Source of the DNA: Talpa occidentalis
Taxonomy: Eukaryota; Chordata; Mammalia; Eulipotyphla; Talpidae
Assembly: GCF_014898055.3 (NCBI RefSeq)
Contig: NW_023601754.1
Coordinates: 52,259,013-52,323,012, forward strand
Direction: 5' to 3'
DNA: 64,000 nt
Shown: one piece after another, positions 36,105-48,331 of the stretch
Layout: each line of letters starts with the position of its first letter
How positions within the stretch are numbered: position 1 is the first letter of the stretch
Made by a program: the position numbers and the translations under genes
Notes under the pieces: model-generated
The model's input: only the letters and a program-made list of their open reading frames with translations
Databases searched by the model: none
Told to the model about the DNA's origin: nothing

Positions 36105-39100
36105 AGCCTCCATCTTCTTGCAGATGAGCTTTTGTCTCCCCAGGAATGCAGAGGTTGCCCTGTTCCGTGAGCCACCTCTCCACGCCCTCGAGCATCTTTC
36201 AAGATCTCCTCCTGCCGCTCTAGAGGACTCTGTCGGGTCCCAGCTCTTCGGTGGCCTTTCGCGTCCCGGAGTCTCTGCGCGGGGCTGTGGGCGCAGCTGT
36301 GGGGCTGTGACCGGGCGTCCTTGTCTTAGCGCGGAAGGCACGTCCTCATCCCGAGGTTTTTATCCCCAGAATTTGACACGTCGGCTCGTCCTCCCGCCTC
36401 ACCCTGAGCCGCGCTTCTGTGGGCCAGGCAGGTCCCCGCGAGCACAGCGTGAGGGGCTTCGCGTCCAGCCGCTCTGAGCCGCCCCGGGCCTCCGTGTGGC
36501 TTCAGCCACGGCCGTCGCCGCTTCTAGCGCTCGCCAGTTGGTGTATTTCTGGCCTGTCCCTGGCTAGCTGGTGGCCCGGCGTCCCGCGTGGCTGCTGTCC
36601 TCGGAAGGCAGATGCAGCCTTGGGTGGACGGGACCCAAGTGCCCTGGGCCTGTGGCCAGGGCAGGGCCAGGGCAGGGGACACCCCCACACTGGGGTGGTC
36701 ACACTGTCAGGGCCTCTCCGGAAAGCTGGACAGTCTGAGTGGAGACAACCAAACAGGCCGAATCCAGAAGGCAAGCCGCCCACACTCACCGTGGAGAAGG
36801 GCTCGCGGGGCCTGGGACCAGGCGGTGGGGCTGGCCTACACCGTGCGACTCGGGGAGACCTGGAGCCGCAGCCCCAGTCTGAATGCGGACTCCACCACGC
36901 CCACCTGCTGGCCTTGACCGAGGCCTGCACCCCAGTCTCAGTTCCCGTCTGTAAGGCAGGTCACGGGAGCGCCTCCCGGGGCTGTCAGAGATTTGGGGCA
37001 CACGGAGCAAGGCCGACCACGGCACAGGGTTGCACGGGTAAAGCTGCATGGCCTCCACCGGACGCTGGCACGGAGCCCATGTTTCTGCGCCCCAGGCTGA
37101 GGCCTGACTGGCATGTGGGCTGTACACGGTCAGTCGTCCACTCTGGAGGGGGGAGAAGCAGGCTCCCGGGGGCCGGCAGCAGGCCGCTCACTGCCGGTGG
37201 GGGTGGTCATTTCACACGGACACAAGGGCCAGCCTCGGCCGCTCCGGAAACCGAGGAGCCGGGACGGCAGCCCTGGCCCCATTGCCAGCAGATGTGAGTG
37301 CGCCGCAGCCCCACTCGGGGCGCCCGCCCCTCTGGTCGGGCTATTCTGGACCCTCGTCTCCGTGGCCTCCCGCAGCATGTCCTGCCACGTCTGGCGGTCT
37401 CACTGTCCTCCGCATCCACCCGTGTTGTCACCGGCGGCAGGATCTCCTCCACGTGAAAAAATCCTTGTACAGCAGTTCTGTTTCTGAGCGTCAGTGCGGT
37501 TCGGGGCGCAGGCCCACCTGTCGGCTAGGACGGGGGGTCAGGAAGCCCGGGGTGCTCTGTGGAGGCCGGGTGGGTGGCTGCTCGGGAGAGGGCCTCACCG
37601 TCCCCTGCCACCCACCCAACTCTGTGACCCTCGTCACCACAAAGCACCCTGTGGGGGGCTCTCGGGCTGGCGGACACGGGCAAGGACGGCACTGGCGCTG
37701 CAGCTCGGCCTCCACGGCCTCACGCCTGGCTGGGAGGGGAGCTGGGTCGGCCTCCCTCCGCGCCTGGCCAGCAGGGCTCACCCTTGAAGCCGGGAAGGAA
37801 CTTGCCTTTTGCTTCCTGGAGGTTTCTAGCTGTGCACCCCACTACCGCCCCCACCCCAGCTAAGAAGGGGACTCCCCAGGACTAGTGTGTGAGGGGTCAG
37901 CTCTCGGGGCTGAGGGACCTGGGTGATTCAGGCAGTGGCCGCCGCCCTGGCCCTCAGCTCCTTTGTCCCTGGCAGGACGTCTGAGCGTGCCTTCCATGGG
38001 ACCCAGGGCGGCTGGGGCACAGACCCCGGCCTGTGGGTGGGGGTGGTCGTTTCACGGACAAGGACGTGTTACTCCCTGAGGCAACAGCCACCTCATTCCT
38101 GCGTCCCGGCCTCTAGGGGTACCTTGGGGGCCTGGCGCTGGGGCTACACAGGCCTCTGGGCAAAGAATGACCTTCAGTGAGGCCGGGCTTGCCCTTCACC
38201 TGAGCGGGCAGGGCGCTAAGTGCTGGACAAACCCCCGAGCGCCCGCCTGCCCGCCCCAGTGCCTGGCCGCACACTATCGCTGCAGGCCCAGGCGGGAGTC
38301 TAGGGTCCAGGGCCAGCGCGGGGTCACCGCGCCACCCCCAGCCTCGTGCTATCGCCGGGAAATGCCCCTCCCCTGGGTCAGGCCGCCGACCTGTGGGCCT
38401 CAGCCTGGCCAGAGACCCCGCCGCACCCGTCCTTAATGTGTAACCGTGTGTTTATTTGTGGTGGAGGCCGGGCTGGAGGCCTGCGCGCGGGGCCGGGGCC
38501 GCCTTGCTGGGGCTGTTATCTGCCGGCTAATCCGTGTGGAGCCCGCGCTGCAGCTCGGGAATGTTTGGTGAAGAGAAGTGAATGAATAAGCGAGGGGCTG
38601 TGCCCAGGGGCCAGCACAGCCCCGGCCCATCCTCCCAGGAGGCCTCGCCCGGGGTCGGGCGATGGGGGCGGGGTGGGGGGGTTCCCGTGCTCTCCCTGGA
38701 GTTTGCTCACCCCAGGCCTGGGCGGTCGGAGTCCAGAGCCTGCCAGCAGGGGTGCAGCCACAGAGGCCCTCTGCCCTGCAGCCGCCCACCCTCCTGCCGC
38801 CACGCGGGCGGACAGAGTCGGACGCGGGGATTTTCTGGACGCTCCGGGCCTTGCCTGGGCGGGGCTGGGTCAGTTTGGTGGGCCGGGAACAGACTTGGGA
38901 GCAGCCCTGACAGGAAGCGGGCGCCCGGGAGGCCCACGCTCTGGGGTCTCCCCGCCGGGCCCTCCAGCCCCCAGGCCACGGCTGCCCGCGCTCCCTCTGG
39001 GCGGGCGCCCGCTAGCCACGGCCTCCCCGAGCCCAGAGCCGACCCCCGGCGCCAGCCTGGCACCGGCGCTTTGTGCTGGGGCCGCCAGCAGGAGCAGGGT

Positions 39101-40811
39101 GGGCTGGCGCGTGGGCCAGGAGCTGCGGGCTCGCGGCCGGCTGGGGCCGGGTGTCCGTTGCCACGGCCGCCGGGGCTGGTCCCGGGCTCGGGCTAGTTGG
39201 GAAAGCGGAGGAAGCTGCGTATGCTTCCATCAAGGATGGTTTTCCTATTAAAACACGACTCGTTAAAACACAGGGCTTAGCTCAGAGTAAACATTTGGAT
39301 CTGCTGAGGAGAAGCAGAGATTTATGCCTCGGAGCAAGACCCGGAGTCTCGCCCCAAGGCTGGCGGGGCCGCGCGGCCTTGTCCACCTGGGCCCGGCTCT
39401 GCCCTGGGAACCACCCTGGCCTCGCCGTCCCAGCGCTTCTGCTGGAAAGCCGGGCCGCCTCCGTCCCGCCACTTGAGCTCCGGGCGGGCCGTGACCTGGG
39501 CCTCTGCTGGCCGCGCTCACGGGCGCCCAAACCCAGCCCCTCTCCCTGGCCCCACACCCGCCGCCGCCCTCCCCGAGCCTCAGCACAAAAGATGGCCAGG
39601 GGCACGCTCGAGGCCTGCTTTTCCTCGCCGGACAGAACCCGACGGCTGCCTTTTGTCTCTCCCCACTCAGGCGCATTGCCCTGGCAACCCTGCCTCCCTC
39701 CATCCACCCAGCAGCTTCTCCTGCCCCTTCATCAAGACGCTGTCGGCGCAAATAAGCCATTCGCTGGCGTGGTCTCGGGAGCCTTTCGGGTGGCACTCAA
39801 GAGGCGCCCCCGGCGGGGCAACCAGCCTGGGATAGCAAGGCCCACGGGGCCTGGGTGGCTGGGCCAGGGGACGGCAGGCAGTGTGTTACCCACTGTCCCT
39901 GTACCCCCTCTGATGGCGCTGCCCTAAGGAAAGGGAGCCCATGTCCCAAGAGACAGAGCCCCACCTCTGTCCCTGCACCCCCTCCTCCAAGGGGCTCCCG
40001 GCGTGTGGGTGAGGGCAGGAGGCAAGCTCCAGGGCCCCTGTGGGCTGGTCCCCACGGACTCCTCAGCTCCCAGCAACATTCTCTTTCATCTGCAAGCGTG
40101 CGCCTTTGGCAGAGATTCTGTTCCAGAACTTTCTAGCCTAGTCTCCTCCTGCCCTCCTTTTCCAGTCCTAGGTGTAGGGAAAGCATAGCCGTGTCTTCCG
40201 GTGGCCCCGCAGTGGCCTACTAGCAGGAGGGTGCCCCGGCCCATCGGCACAGCCTCAGCCAGGTCACCAGCTGGCCGGGAGCTGGGGCTGCTGGGCCAGG
40301 CCTGGGAGGGGCCCTGCTGGGCCTCCTGGAGGGCTGGGGGGGGGGCCAGTTCTGCCCGCACCCGCAGGCTGCTCCTCTGGGTGGGGCCGCAGTGTCCCTG
40401 GCCCGCCAGCACCTGGGAACCCGCGCCCGCTGCCTCTAAGGTGCCACTGCTTTCCGCTCACAGCCTGCCTCTTGCCTTGGTCCTGCTATCAGCCCGGCCC
40501 ATGGCCCCAGCTGTGGCCCCCTCCCCTGGACCACGCAGCCCAGACAGACCCACCCGACTCAGCCCGTCCCCGGCCTAACTCAATCCTGGTCGGGGGGTCT
40601 CAGCGGGAGAGCGTGTGCGCTCCTCCTGGTGGGGGAGCTGGGGTGCCACCCAGGCTCCAGGGGGCCGCACCCCAGGGAGTGCCCGGGGCATGTGGAGCCT
40701 GAGCCCACACTGCGGGGGGCATCTGACTCTAGCCCCAGCGTGTCCCCTGCGCAGTGCACCCCCTATGTGCCTGGGTGACCCCTGAAGGTGCCTGCTGCTT
40801 CCAGTTCGGCT

Positions 40812-40865
40812 GACAGAGGAGGGAGATGAGGGGCAGAGAGGACAGGTGACCTGCCGGGCACTGGG
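40812..40865 (-). mobile_element. MIR-like fragment
   Basis: GAGGAGGGAGATGAGGGGCA followed by GAGAGGACAGGTGACCTGCC resembles the reverse of the conserved MIR core (gatgag..aactgaggcacagagaggt..agtgacttgcc). It is short and diverged. Confidence 0.45.
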
Positions 40866-43589
40866 GCCAGAGTGGGCGGCCTGGAGCAGCTGCTGGGCCC
40901 CCTGGCGGGAGACGGCCTGGGGGAGGCCCAGCTGAGTTGGGGCTGGCCTCCAAGGAGGCCCTGCCCCCACCTGTGGGAGTCAGGGGCAGAGGGCTCCCTC
41001 TGGAAGGGCCCTGAAAGGGTGGCAGGGGCTTCTGGAGGACTGGGGTGCAGCTCCGCGCCCCAGCAGTGGCTCCGCAGCCCGGAGTGGGGGCTGGGCCTGC
41101 ACCTGCACAGGAAAGCCGCTGGACCCTGGGCGGGGCGGGGGTGGGGCCGGGAGGTCGCCTGCTCTTCCCCTCTCCCCGGGCAGCTGGGCGGCCTTGGGGA
41201 GAACAGATAGCGCCCGCCCCCCCCCGACCCTGGGGCTTGAAGCCACTCGTGGGCTGGTGCCCCTTGGAGCTGAGGCCCTTCTGGTGGCCTTGGAAAGTGG
41301 GACCTGAGTGGGGGAAGGCGCCCCGCTGGGGAGAGCTGGAAGGAGGGGCTGCCTGCCCAAGAACATTCCGGAGCCCCTGGCCCTCAGCTCAGCTCCTGGG
41401 AGGGGCATCTGGGGGCCACCTGCCCTCCTGGCTCAGAGCCTGGCCCGCACTCTCAGAGGCACCCCACCAGCTGGGGCCGCAATGGGCTGTGAGGGGCCGG
41501 CCGGCGGGTGCCCTCTGGTCTCTCAGGAAGCTCTTCTGGGCAAGTCCCCAGCGGCCTGCGGGGCCAGGCCTGTGCCACCTGCTTTCAGGAAGCCCGAGGG
41601 GCATCTGGGAGTGGGCACAGGAGGGGGCCCGGCTGCCTTGGCCCCTGCTCGTCCAGGGAAGGCCTCCTGGACCCCAGGCTGCCCCGCCTGTCTCAGCCCC
41701 ACCCCACCTGCCGCTCCTGGGGCCCAAGGGCCCCGAGGCTGTTGTCCGGTGAGCAGGGCCACGTGGAGGCCCCAGCCCAGAGGCGCCTGTGAGTGGGGCC
41801 ACACCCGCCCACTCAGCCGGGCTTTTCAGGAGGTCAAAAGTGATGAAGCCAGGGCCAGCATGTTCTGTGTGTGCCCTGTGCCTGCACTGAAAGGCTGTCC
41901 CCCCTCCCTGAGAAAAGCAGGGGTCTTCCGGGGCGTGGGGTGGGCTGAGAAGAGGGCCCGGGGGCTGCGGTCCGACTGCATGTCAGGCGTGTGGGGTCCG
42001 GGAGGCGTTTTCATCCCAGTGGCTGAAGACGGGGTGCAGCCTTGGTGCACCAGGGGGTGCAGCCTGGCCGGGGCTCAGGTGGCGGAAGCAGCTCCCCACC
42101 CCCCACCCCCGCCCCCCAGCCTGGCTCCAGCTCCCAGGCAGCCACGGAGCTGGGAGTGGGCACTGCAGGCGTAGGAAGGCGCCGCTGTCCCATCTGGGTG
42201 TCTGGGCCAGGCCGCGGCTTACTGCCAGCGGTGAGGGCTCCCTGGAGTCGGGGCCTCCAGGCCTGGATGGAGGGCAGAGGCTTCGGGGTGAGGAGGGAGG
42301 CGGGCTGGGTGAGGGAGGGAGCAGGGCCTTTGTTCTAGATGCGCTTGGATTCCTGGTGACACTGTGGGTGGGGGCCTGCTGGGAGGGGCGCTGGCCTGGC
42401 CGCCTGTAAGAACTAGCTAAGGGGGGAGGGGAGGCCTGCACTTAGGCCCTAGGAGCCGCTGGAACTGCCCTCAGGAGGGCTGGCCAGGCCCAGGCATGGG
42501 GTCTGGGGTCCCCCCACCCTGTGCTCTGTTGTCTCAGCCGCTCAAGGCCACGTGCAGCTTGCTGGCTTTGTGTTGAGACTGGGGGTTCCATCCCCCCGGG
42601 GTTATGAAATAGCTGGGCAGGGACAGGGCCTCCCTGCAGGAGCCGATCCAGGCTCCCCCACCCCACACGTGCTGCGGGGGGGGAGGGTGTCTGTGGAGGC
42701 TCCAAGAGCAAAATGAGGCAAGAGGAGGTCTGCTTGGGGGGAAGGGTGCTTGGCCACAAGGGGGGCGGCAAGGGGGCAGACCCCCCAGCAGGGCCTTTGT
42801 CAGCCGGTAGCCGTCCACTGTCCACTGTGGACAGCCAGGACCAGCGCCTCTCTTCCCAGGTGGGCCGGGAGGACCCCTGGGCTGGCAACCCCCCTCCCCG
42901 TCTGGCTCCTCTCTGCCCCTTTGCTGACCCCCACTGGCCTGGTGGGCAACGCAGGGCTCCCCTGGACTTGGCCTCCACTGCCCCTCTGTCCCCAGTGCCC
43001 CTGGCTTCCCGAAACCCAAATGTACCCTAATGTTCCTGCGGAGCCACCGCTCCTCCCTGCACGGTCTCCACCCCGCTGAGCACACTTCCCCGCAAGGGCC
43101 TATGTGCCCGCTCCTGTGCCACCTCACCCATCACCACTGCCCGCTCGGCCCTCACTCTGCCATCGCAGGCCCCATTCTGCAGAGAACAGGCGAGGCCGGA
43201 GCCTCCAGACCACGTGGCTTTCTCCCCTCCACCGAGGGCCTCTGCTGCACCCCCATCCCCTAGAGTCCCTGGCACCAGACCCCTCGCACCCGCTGCAACC
43301 GGGCTGCGCCCTCTGCTCCTACTAACCCCGCCAGGGCTGGGGTTGGGGGCCCTGCTGATAGGTGCTGCCTGGTCCAGTCACCAGGTCCTCTTCTGGGAGG
43401 GCTGTGTGTCCAGCCCAGGGTCACCCGTGCGGCCACGGGGCTCAGCTGCCTTCTGCCTGCCCCACCGTGAGGCCCCCAGGAACCTGCAGGGCCGGTCTGC
43501 CTGCAGGGGAGTGGAGTGGAGCGCTGGGCCTGTGCCCAAGCGGGGGATGGCTTGTGTGCCCGGCGCTGGCCCCCCAGTGAGTCCCCATT

Positions 43590-43770
43590 CTGGGCCGCTA
43601 ATTGCTACAATTAGTGGGAGAAAGGCCCATTAGATCGATTTCTCCTCCTGGCGGGACTGGCTGCGGGAGGGTGAGCCTATGCCCAGGGCTTTGGGAAGAG
43701 CAGATTCTTCCATAAATGAGGCCACATTTAAATTGCAAACAAGGGCCTCGCCCAGCCCTCCGAAAAGGCT
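43590..43770. promoter_or_regulatory. AT-rich island with a homeodomain-type palindrome
   Basis: CTAATTGCTACAATTAG (43598-43614) is a perfect inverted repeat with 7-bp arms and a 3-bp centre, and contains TAATTG and CAATTA cores. CATTAGATCGATTTC follows at 43630-43644. Near 43720-43745 are ATAAATGAGGCC and CATTTAAATTGCAAAC. It lies in GC-rich intron without repeat features, and is a candidate conserved non-coding element. Confidence 0.35.
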
Positions 43771-45190
43771 TTAGTTCCCCAGAGGGAGGGGTGCGGAGCG
43801 GGTGGGTGCCGGCTGCCTTCAGGGACCCTGTCGAGCCAGGTCACCAGCTCAGAAGAGCTGGCGAAGGCGGTGGGGGCACGGGGCAGGAAGGTAGTGCCAG
43901 AGACCACCCCTACCCCACCAGTCCCTGAGCCCCGGGGCCTCAGGGCACGGAGCTGGTAGCCGGCCCCCTTGCTGGAGCCAGCCGGGTGCCTCTAGCTGGG
44001 ACCAGCCGTAAGGGGCCCTGCTGCCTCGAAAGCCCTGGGGCAGCCTCCAGGCAGGGAGACTTGACCCCCACCCCACCCCTCCACCCCCTGGCCTGGGAAG
44101 GGGAGCCGTGCTCGGAATAGCCAGGCCTGGGCCGGGGTCTGGCTGAGAGGTGCGGCCTGTGGGCGTGGAGCGTGTCAGGATGTGGACCCCGCTCCCAGAA
44201 AGTCGAGGGCCAGAGCAGAGAGAGCTAGTCCCGAGCTAGTCTGGGGCAGTGGCGGTCAGCTGGGGTGCCCGGGGACACGTCCTCCCCCCAGGGTCCCGGT
44301 AAGGCGTGAGAAACCGGGTCTGGGGGTGTGCAGGGGCGTCGCACCAAGCCATCGGGGAGTCTCCCTGACCGCCGGCCTTTGGGGAGACATGGAGGGCGGG
44401 AGGGCCGGCGGGCAGGCGCGGTACAGGGCAAGCTGGGCAGAGGCGACTGGTGCCAGGGCCCAAAGGCCCTTGGCCGGCTGGAGAAATGGGAAGGAGGTCG
44501 GCGAGCAGGGCCGGGGGCTCGGGACAGCAGGGGCGGGCGGGGCTTGTGAAAGCTGATGGAATCTGGCATTTGAGTGGCGTTTCCTGGAGACGGGCCCCTG
44601 GGGGGTCTGGCGGGGGCGTGGGAGCGCGTCTCAGCCCATGCTGGCTCTGGGGCTCCTGGTGGCGGGGACATGGGGAAACCACAGCCCCGGTTCACGCAAC
44701 GCTGTGGGCCTGGACGGGTCTGCGGGGGAGTGGCCATGCTCCCTCCCCTGCCCCCCAGTAATCCCGACTCTCCACCCTGTTCCTGCCGCCTCCACAGCTG
44801 CTCCCGGTGATTTATGACATGGTGTGTGCCTGTGCTGGGCGGCGGGCTTCCCGCGCCGGGGTGTGTAATTTTAATTTCAGTGCAAAGCTGTGCATGGAGC
44901 CAGTTCTGCCTGGCCTTTGGCACTCCGCCTTGGGGGTGCGTGCTGGTCTCCCAGCCCCCACGCCATGCACCCCACTCCACCCGCTGCTCTGGTGGTGCCT
45001 GCTCGGGGGGCCTGCCGGCTGCAGGCGCGGCCTCCTGCTCGAGACACAGCCCCTGTGCTGCCCTGTGCCCTGCAGGCTGCGCCGGCCACTGACCCGCTCC
45101 AGCTCCAGCTCCCCACAGCTGCCCGCGCCCGCCATCCCCCGCCCTTTGGGGTCCTCCCGGTCTGCACGTCCCTGGTGTGTCTCCGCCATC
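43771..45190. other. GC-rich intron with no feature recognised
   Basis: I see nothing beyond overlapping GC-driven frames. 44815-44890 is slightly AT-richer (GTGTGTAATTTTAATTTCAG). Confidence 0.5.
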
Positions 45191-45199
45191 GCTCGTTAC

Positions 45200-45380
45200 T
45201 CGTTTCCGTTTCGAGTCTCTCGTAAATTGTCGCCGGCGTGTAACTGGGCGCAGTTACGGGAGGGAGAGGGAAAAGGCCAGAAATTGTATCTTGGGGTGTG
45301 ATGAAATAGTCTGACCTTTGCCACGAGGGATTTACTTAATAGAAACCCTGAATTTGTACATACTCAAGCTCCGAGGTTGT
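45200..45380. promoter_or_regulatory. AT-richer island upstream of the CpG island, candidate element
   Basis: It contains TCGTAAATTGTCGCC, GGCGCAGTTACGGG, AATTGTATCTTGGGG and GATTTACTTAATAGAAACCC. It has no repeat signature. Confidence 0.25.
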
Positions 45381-45961
45381 AGTCTTGAAATCTGGGCCTT
45401 CCAGGTCCCGGGGAGACCTCCCAGCCACGGGCAGGGGAATGGCCCTGCCCGTGCCACGAAGCTCTAAGCCACTGGGAGTGTCTCCCCGTAGGGGTCGCCT
45501 GGACCCTCATTCTACTCCCCGCCCCGGGGTTAATTTCCCCTGCATCCTCGCCTCACGAGCCCTGTCTGACTAGGCAGGGGGCCACCTCTGGGGTCTCTTG
45601 GCCTGTCCCCCCACCCCTAGTTCCGAGCCCAGGTGCCCGGGCGCAGGCCAGCTCTGTCTCCCTCAGGCGGAGCTCCCTCCGGGTCTGTGCGTCCCGCATG
45701 TGCATTTTGGAGACGGCAACTCTCAGCTGATGTAACCCTTGTTAGCTCTTGGGGGGGCTCAGAGATTTAAGCATCCGGAGAAGGGCACTCAGATTTAAAC
45801 ACTCTGCTCCTTTTCTCACCTTGGGGTTTGGGGTGCCCGGAGGGCACCTACATCTCGCCTCATCTTAAAGGGACAGATGCACTTTTGGTTTTTCTGTTAA
45901 GTTGCTAAGAAGTAAAGTTCAGGTTTACAGCTTGTCCGGGGCGGGACCCTGGCTGGAAGCT

Positions 45962-46019
45962 CGCCCGCCCGCCCGCCCGCCCGCGGTCATCGCGGCCTGC
46001 CCCTGCCCCTGCCCCTGCC
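45962..46019. repeat. (CGCC)n and (CCCCTG)n simple repeats
   Basis: 45962-45986 is an uninterrupted run of CCCG units. 45996-46019 is CTGCCC repeated about four times. Both lie at the left fringe of the CpG-island region. Confidence 0.9.
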
Positions 46020-46224
46020 GAGAGGCCACGTGGCCTTTGTCCCCTCCGATCTCCGTGTGGCAAGTTACACGGATGGTTTCTGATACTGGGTGGTCCCCGC
46101 GCCCCTGGGAAGGAACCCACTCGTTTCAGGTCTGTTTAGAGTGTGGCTGGGTTTGCCAGGGAGGCGCGGGGGGCTGCAGGCCAGGCCCGTCACAGTCTCC
46201 AGCACAGCTCACGTGAGTCTGGAC

Positions 46225-46430
46225 ACGCTCTGGTTGGCGATTTACAAAGATCCCCCCAGGTCCTGAAACAGACCTGCTTTCTGCTCAGCGAGTTTGGAAA
46301 CACATTAAAATGGAGCCACAATCAAGCAACCCAATCCCCCCTGTTTTCCTTGCAAGTATCTGGAAAACAGGTGCAGGAATGGATCATCTGAGACACCATA
46401 GAAATCTGGTTAATCCCGCTTGCCTGCTCT
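46225..46430. promoter_or_regulatory. AT-richer island next to the CpG island, candidate element
   Basis: It holds GGCGATTTACAAAGATCC, GGAAACACATTAAAATGGAG and CATAGAAATCTGGTTAATCC, and sits immediately left of a short CpG-dense patch (46435-46620). There are no repeat hallmarks. It would be transcribed in KCNQ1OT1. Confidence 0.3.
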
Positions 46431-46719
46431 CCTTCAGCGCCGCGGCCGGAGCGGGCCCGGCCCGGGCGGCCCGTGTGGGTGCGGGGCACGGCGAGCAGGC
46501 AGCAGCCCCTCCTGGGAGCCGCTGGAGCAGGCCGGCAGGGCAGGCGCCCCACAGTGTGTGGGTCCTCCTCGCCGCGCTTCCTCAGGCTCCGTCCAGGCTG
46601 CCCACGGGGGGCCGGTCCTGTCACCCGGGAGAGCACTGTCACCCCACGCTAGAAACTAGCGGCTTGTGAGGGGGGCACTCGGTGGTGTTGGAGCGGGAAA
46701 GGAAACACCCATTTCAACC

Positions 46720-47460
46720 ACCACCTCCCACCCCCGGCTTGATCAAAACTGCTATTTCCTAGTCCCAGCCCCCATCTGGACCCCGATCCCCACCTCCAAC
46801 TTGAGGGCCAGCCACCCTTTCATTCAGAATCCCCTCCCAACTGGAACCAGGACTTCAACTGCTGGTTCCAACCCGGAACCCCAAAAGCCAACCGCAAAAG
46901 CCAACCCCAAGCCAGAGCCACACCTTGGAATCCGTTCCCTGATTTGGGTCCCAACCCGGATTCAGAGCTTTGCCGGGACTTGGGTTCTGTTTGGGTCTCA
47001 GACTCTGGTGGGGGCTTGGATCAGACCAGCCCCAGGCCCCGAACTCGGAACCATCGGCGGACTCTGACCTTGCGGATCCCTCACCCCCAGACTCAGGACT
47101 TCTGGCAGACTCTGACCTCCGGCGGAACCCCAACCCGTACTCAGCACTGCCCGGCGCAGGCCGCCCTCGAACCCGAGCCCCACGCACAGCCGCCCCCGGC
47201 GCCGACCTAGCACCAGACCCGCGAGCCGGACTCGGAACCGCGCGGCGGACATCGGACCAGACCCCGCCGCAGGCCCGGGACTCAAGCATGGCGCGCGCCG
47301 ACCTCGGACCAGATCCCGCCCGGGGCTCGGAACCGCGCTGGGGACTCGGAAGCGGAGCGGGGACGCGAAACCCCGATCCTCGCCTGGACCGCAGACCCGA
47401 CTCCGCGCCCCGGCCCCGGCCCCGGCCGCAGCCGCAGCGCGCGCAACCGCGACTCCGAGC
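46720..47460. repeat. Degenerate left flank of the tandem array
   Basis: Loosely repeated C-rich phrases (CCCCGATCCCC, ACTCTGACCT, GGACCAGACCCCGC, GACTCGGAACC) recur without a fixed period. They share words with the regular array and become more regular and CpG-rich towards 47460. They look like older, decayed copies of the same repeat. Confidence 0.55.
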
Positions 47461-48250
47461 CCGGACTCCGAAGCCCGATCCCGGACCCCGAACCCCGATC
47501 CCCGATCCTGGACTCAGAAGCCCGATCCCGGACTCCGATCCGGACCCCGATCCCCGATCCCCGGACTCCGAAGCCCGATCCCGGACTCCGATCCGGACCC
47601 CGATCCCCGATCCTGGACTCAGAAGCCCGATCCCGGACTCCGATCCGGACCCCGATCCCCGATACCCGGACTCCGAAGCCCGATCCCGGACTCCGAGCCC
47701 GGACCCCGATCCCGGACTCCGATCCGGACCCCGATCCCCGGACTCCGAAGCCCAATCCCGGACTCCGAGCCCGGACCCCGATCCCGGACTCCGATCCGGA
47801 CCCCGATCCCCGATCCCCGGACTCAGAAGCCCGATCCCGGACTCCGATCCGGACCCCGAACCCCGATCCGGACCCCGATCCCCAATCCCCGGACTCAGAA
47901 GCCCGATGCCGGACCCTGATCCCCGGACTCAGAAGCTCGAGCCCGGACTCCGAGCCCGGACCCCGATCCCGGACCCCCGGACTCAGAAGCCGGATCCCGG
48001 ACCCCTGGGCTCAGAACCCCGATCCTGGACTCCGATCCTGAATCCCCGGACTCAGAAGCCCGATCCCGGACTCCGATCCGGACCCCGATCCCCGATCCCC
48101 GGACTCAGAAGCCGGATCCCGGACCCCTGGGCTCAGAACCCCGATCCTGGACTCCGATCCTGAATCCCCGGACTCAGAAGCCCGATCCCGGACTCCGATC
48201 CGGACCCCGATCCCCGATCCCCGGACTCAGAAGCCGGATCCCGGACCCCC
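47460..48250. repeat. CpG-rich tandem array (about 53-bp core, 122-bp composite unit)
   Basis: The array is built from GGACTCMGAAGCCCGATC and GGACTCCGATCCGGACCCC-like blocks. The marker GAAGC/GAACC starts at 47470, 47517, 47570, 47622, 47675, 47747, 47826, 47898, 47932, 47986, 48014, 48055, 48108, 48136, 48177 and 48230. The first spacings are 47, 53, 52 and 53 bp, then 72-79 bp, and finally a 41+53+28 = 122-bp composite. The segments starting at 47999 and 48121 are two nearly identical 122-bp copies. Each unit carries several CpGs. Degenerate relatives extend left to about 46960. A + strand frame is open through much of it (46970-48163), giving a proline/aspartate/arginine-rich peptide that I regard as a by-product of the repeat. 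Confidence 0.9.
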
Positions 48251-48331
48251 GGGCTCAAACCCGGTCCGCGAGGCGCGGCGGACGCGCTGGCCGGGCCTGA
48301 GCCGCGGCCCGACCCCCGCGGCGCGAGCTCA

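Larger units (their letters stand above)
35926..43585. other. GC-rich intron, low repeat content
   Basis: No gene was seen. 39215-39330 is an AT-richer island (GGTTTTCCTATTAAAACACG, GAGTAAACATTTGG). 38570-38595 contains GTGAATGAATAAGCG. Weak MIR-like words occur near 36930-36965 (CTCAGTTCCCGTCTGTAAGG) and 40812-40865. Confidence 0.55.

Noticed and set aside
44812..45301. Overlapping frames of 90-164 residues that could suggest an exon
   Set aside because: No conserved protein is recognisable and there is no acceptor/donor pair in a matching phase.
46970..48163. 397-codon + strand frame rich in P, D, R and S
   Set aside because: It follows the tandem array, has repeat-derived composition, and has no domain or splice context. 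It is an artefact of unit lengths that happen to avoid stops.
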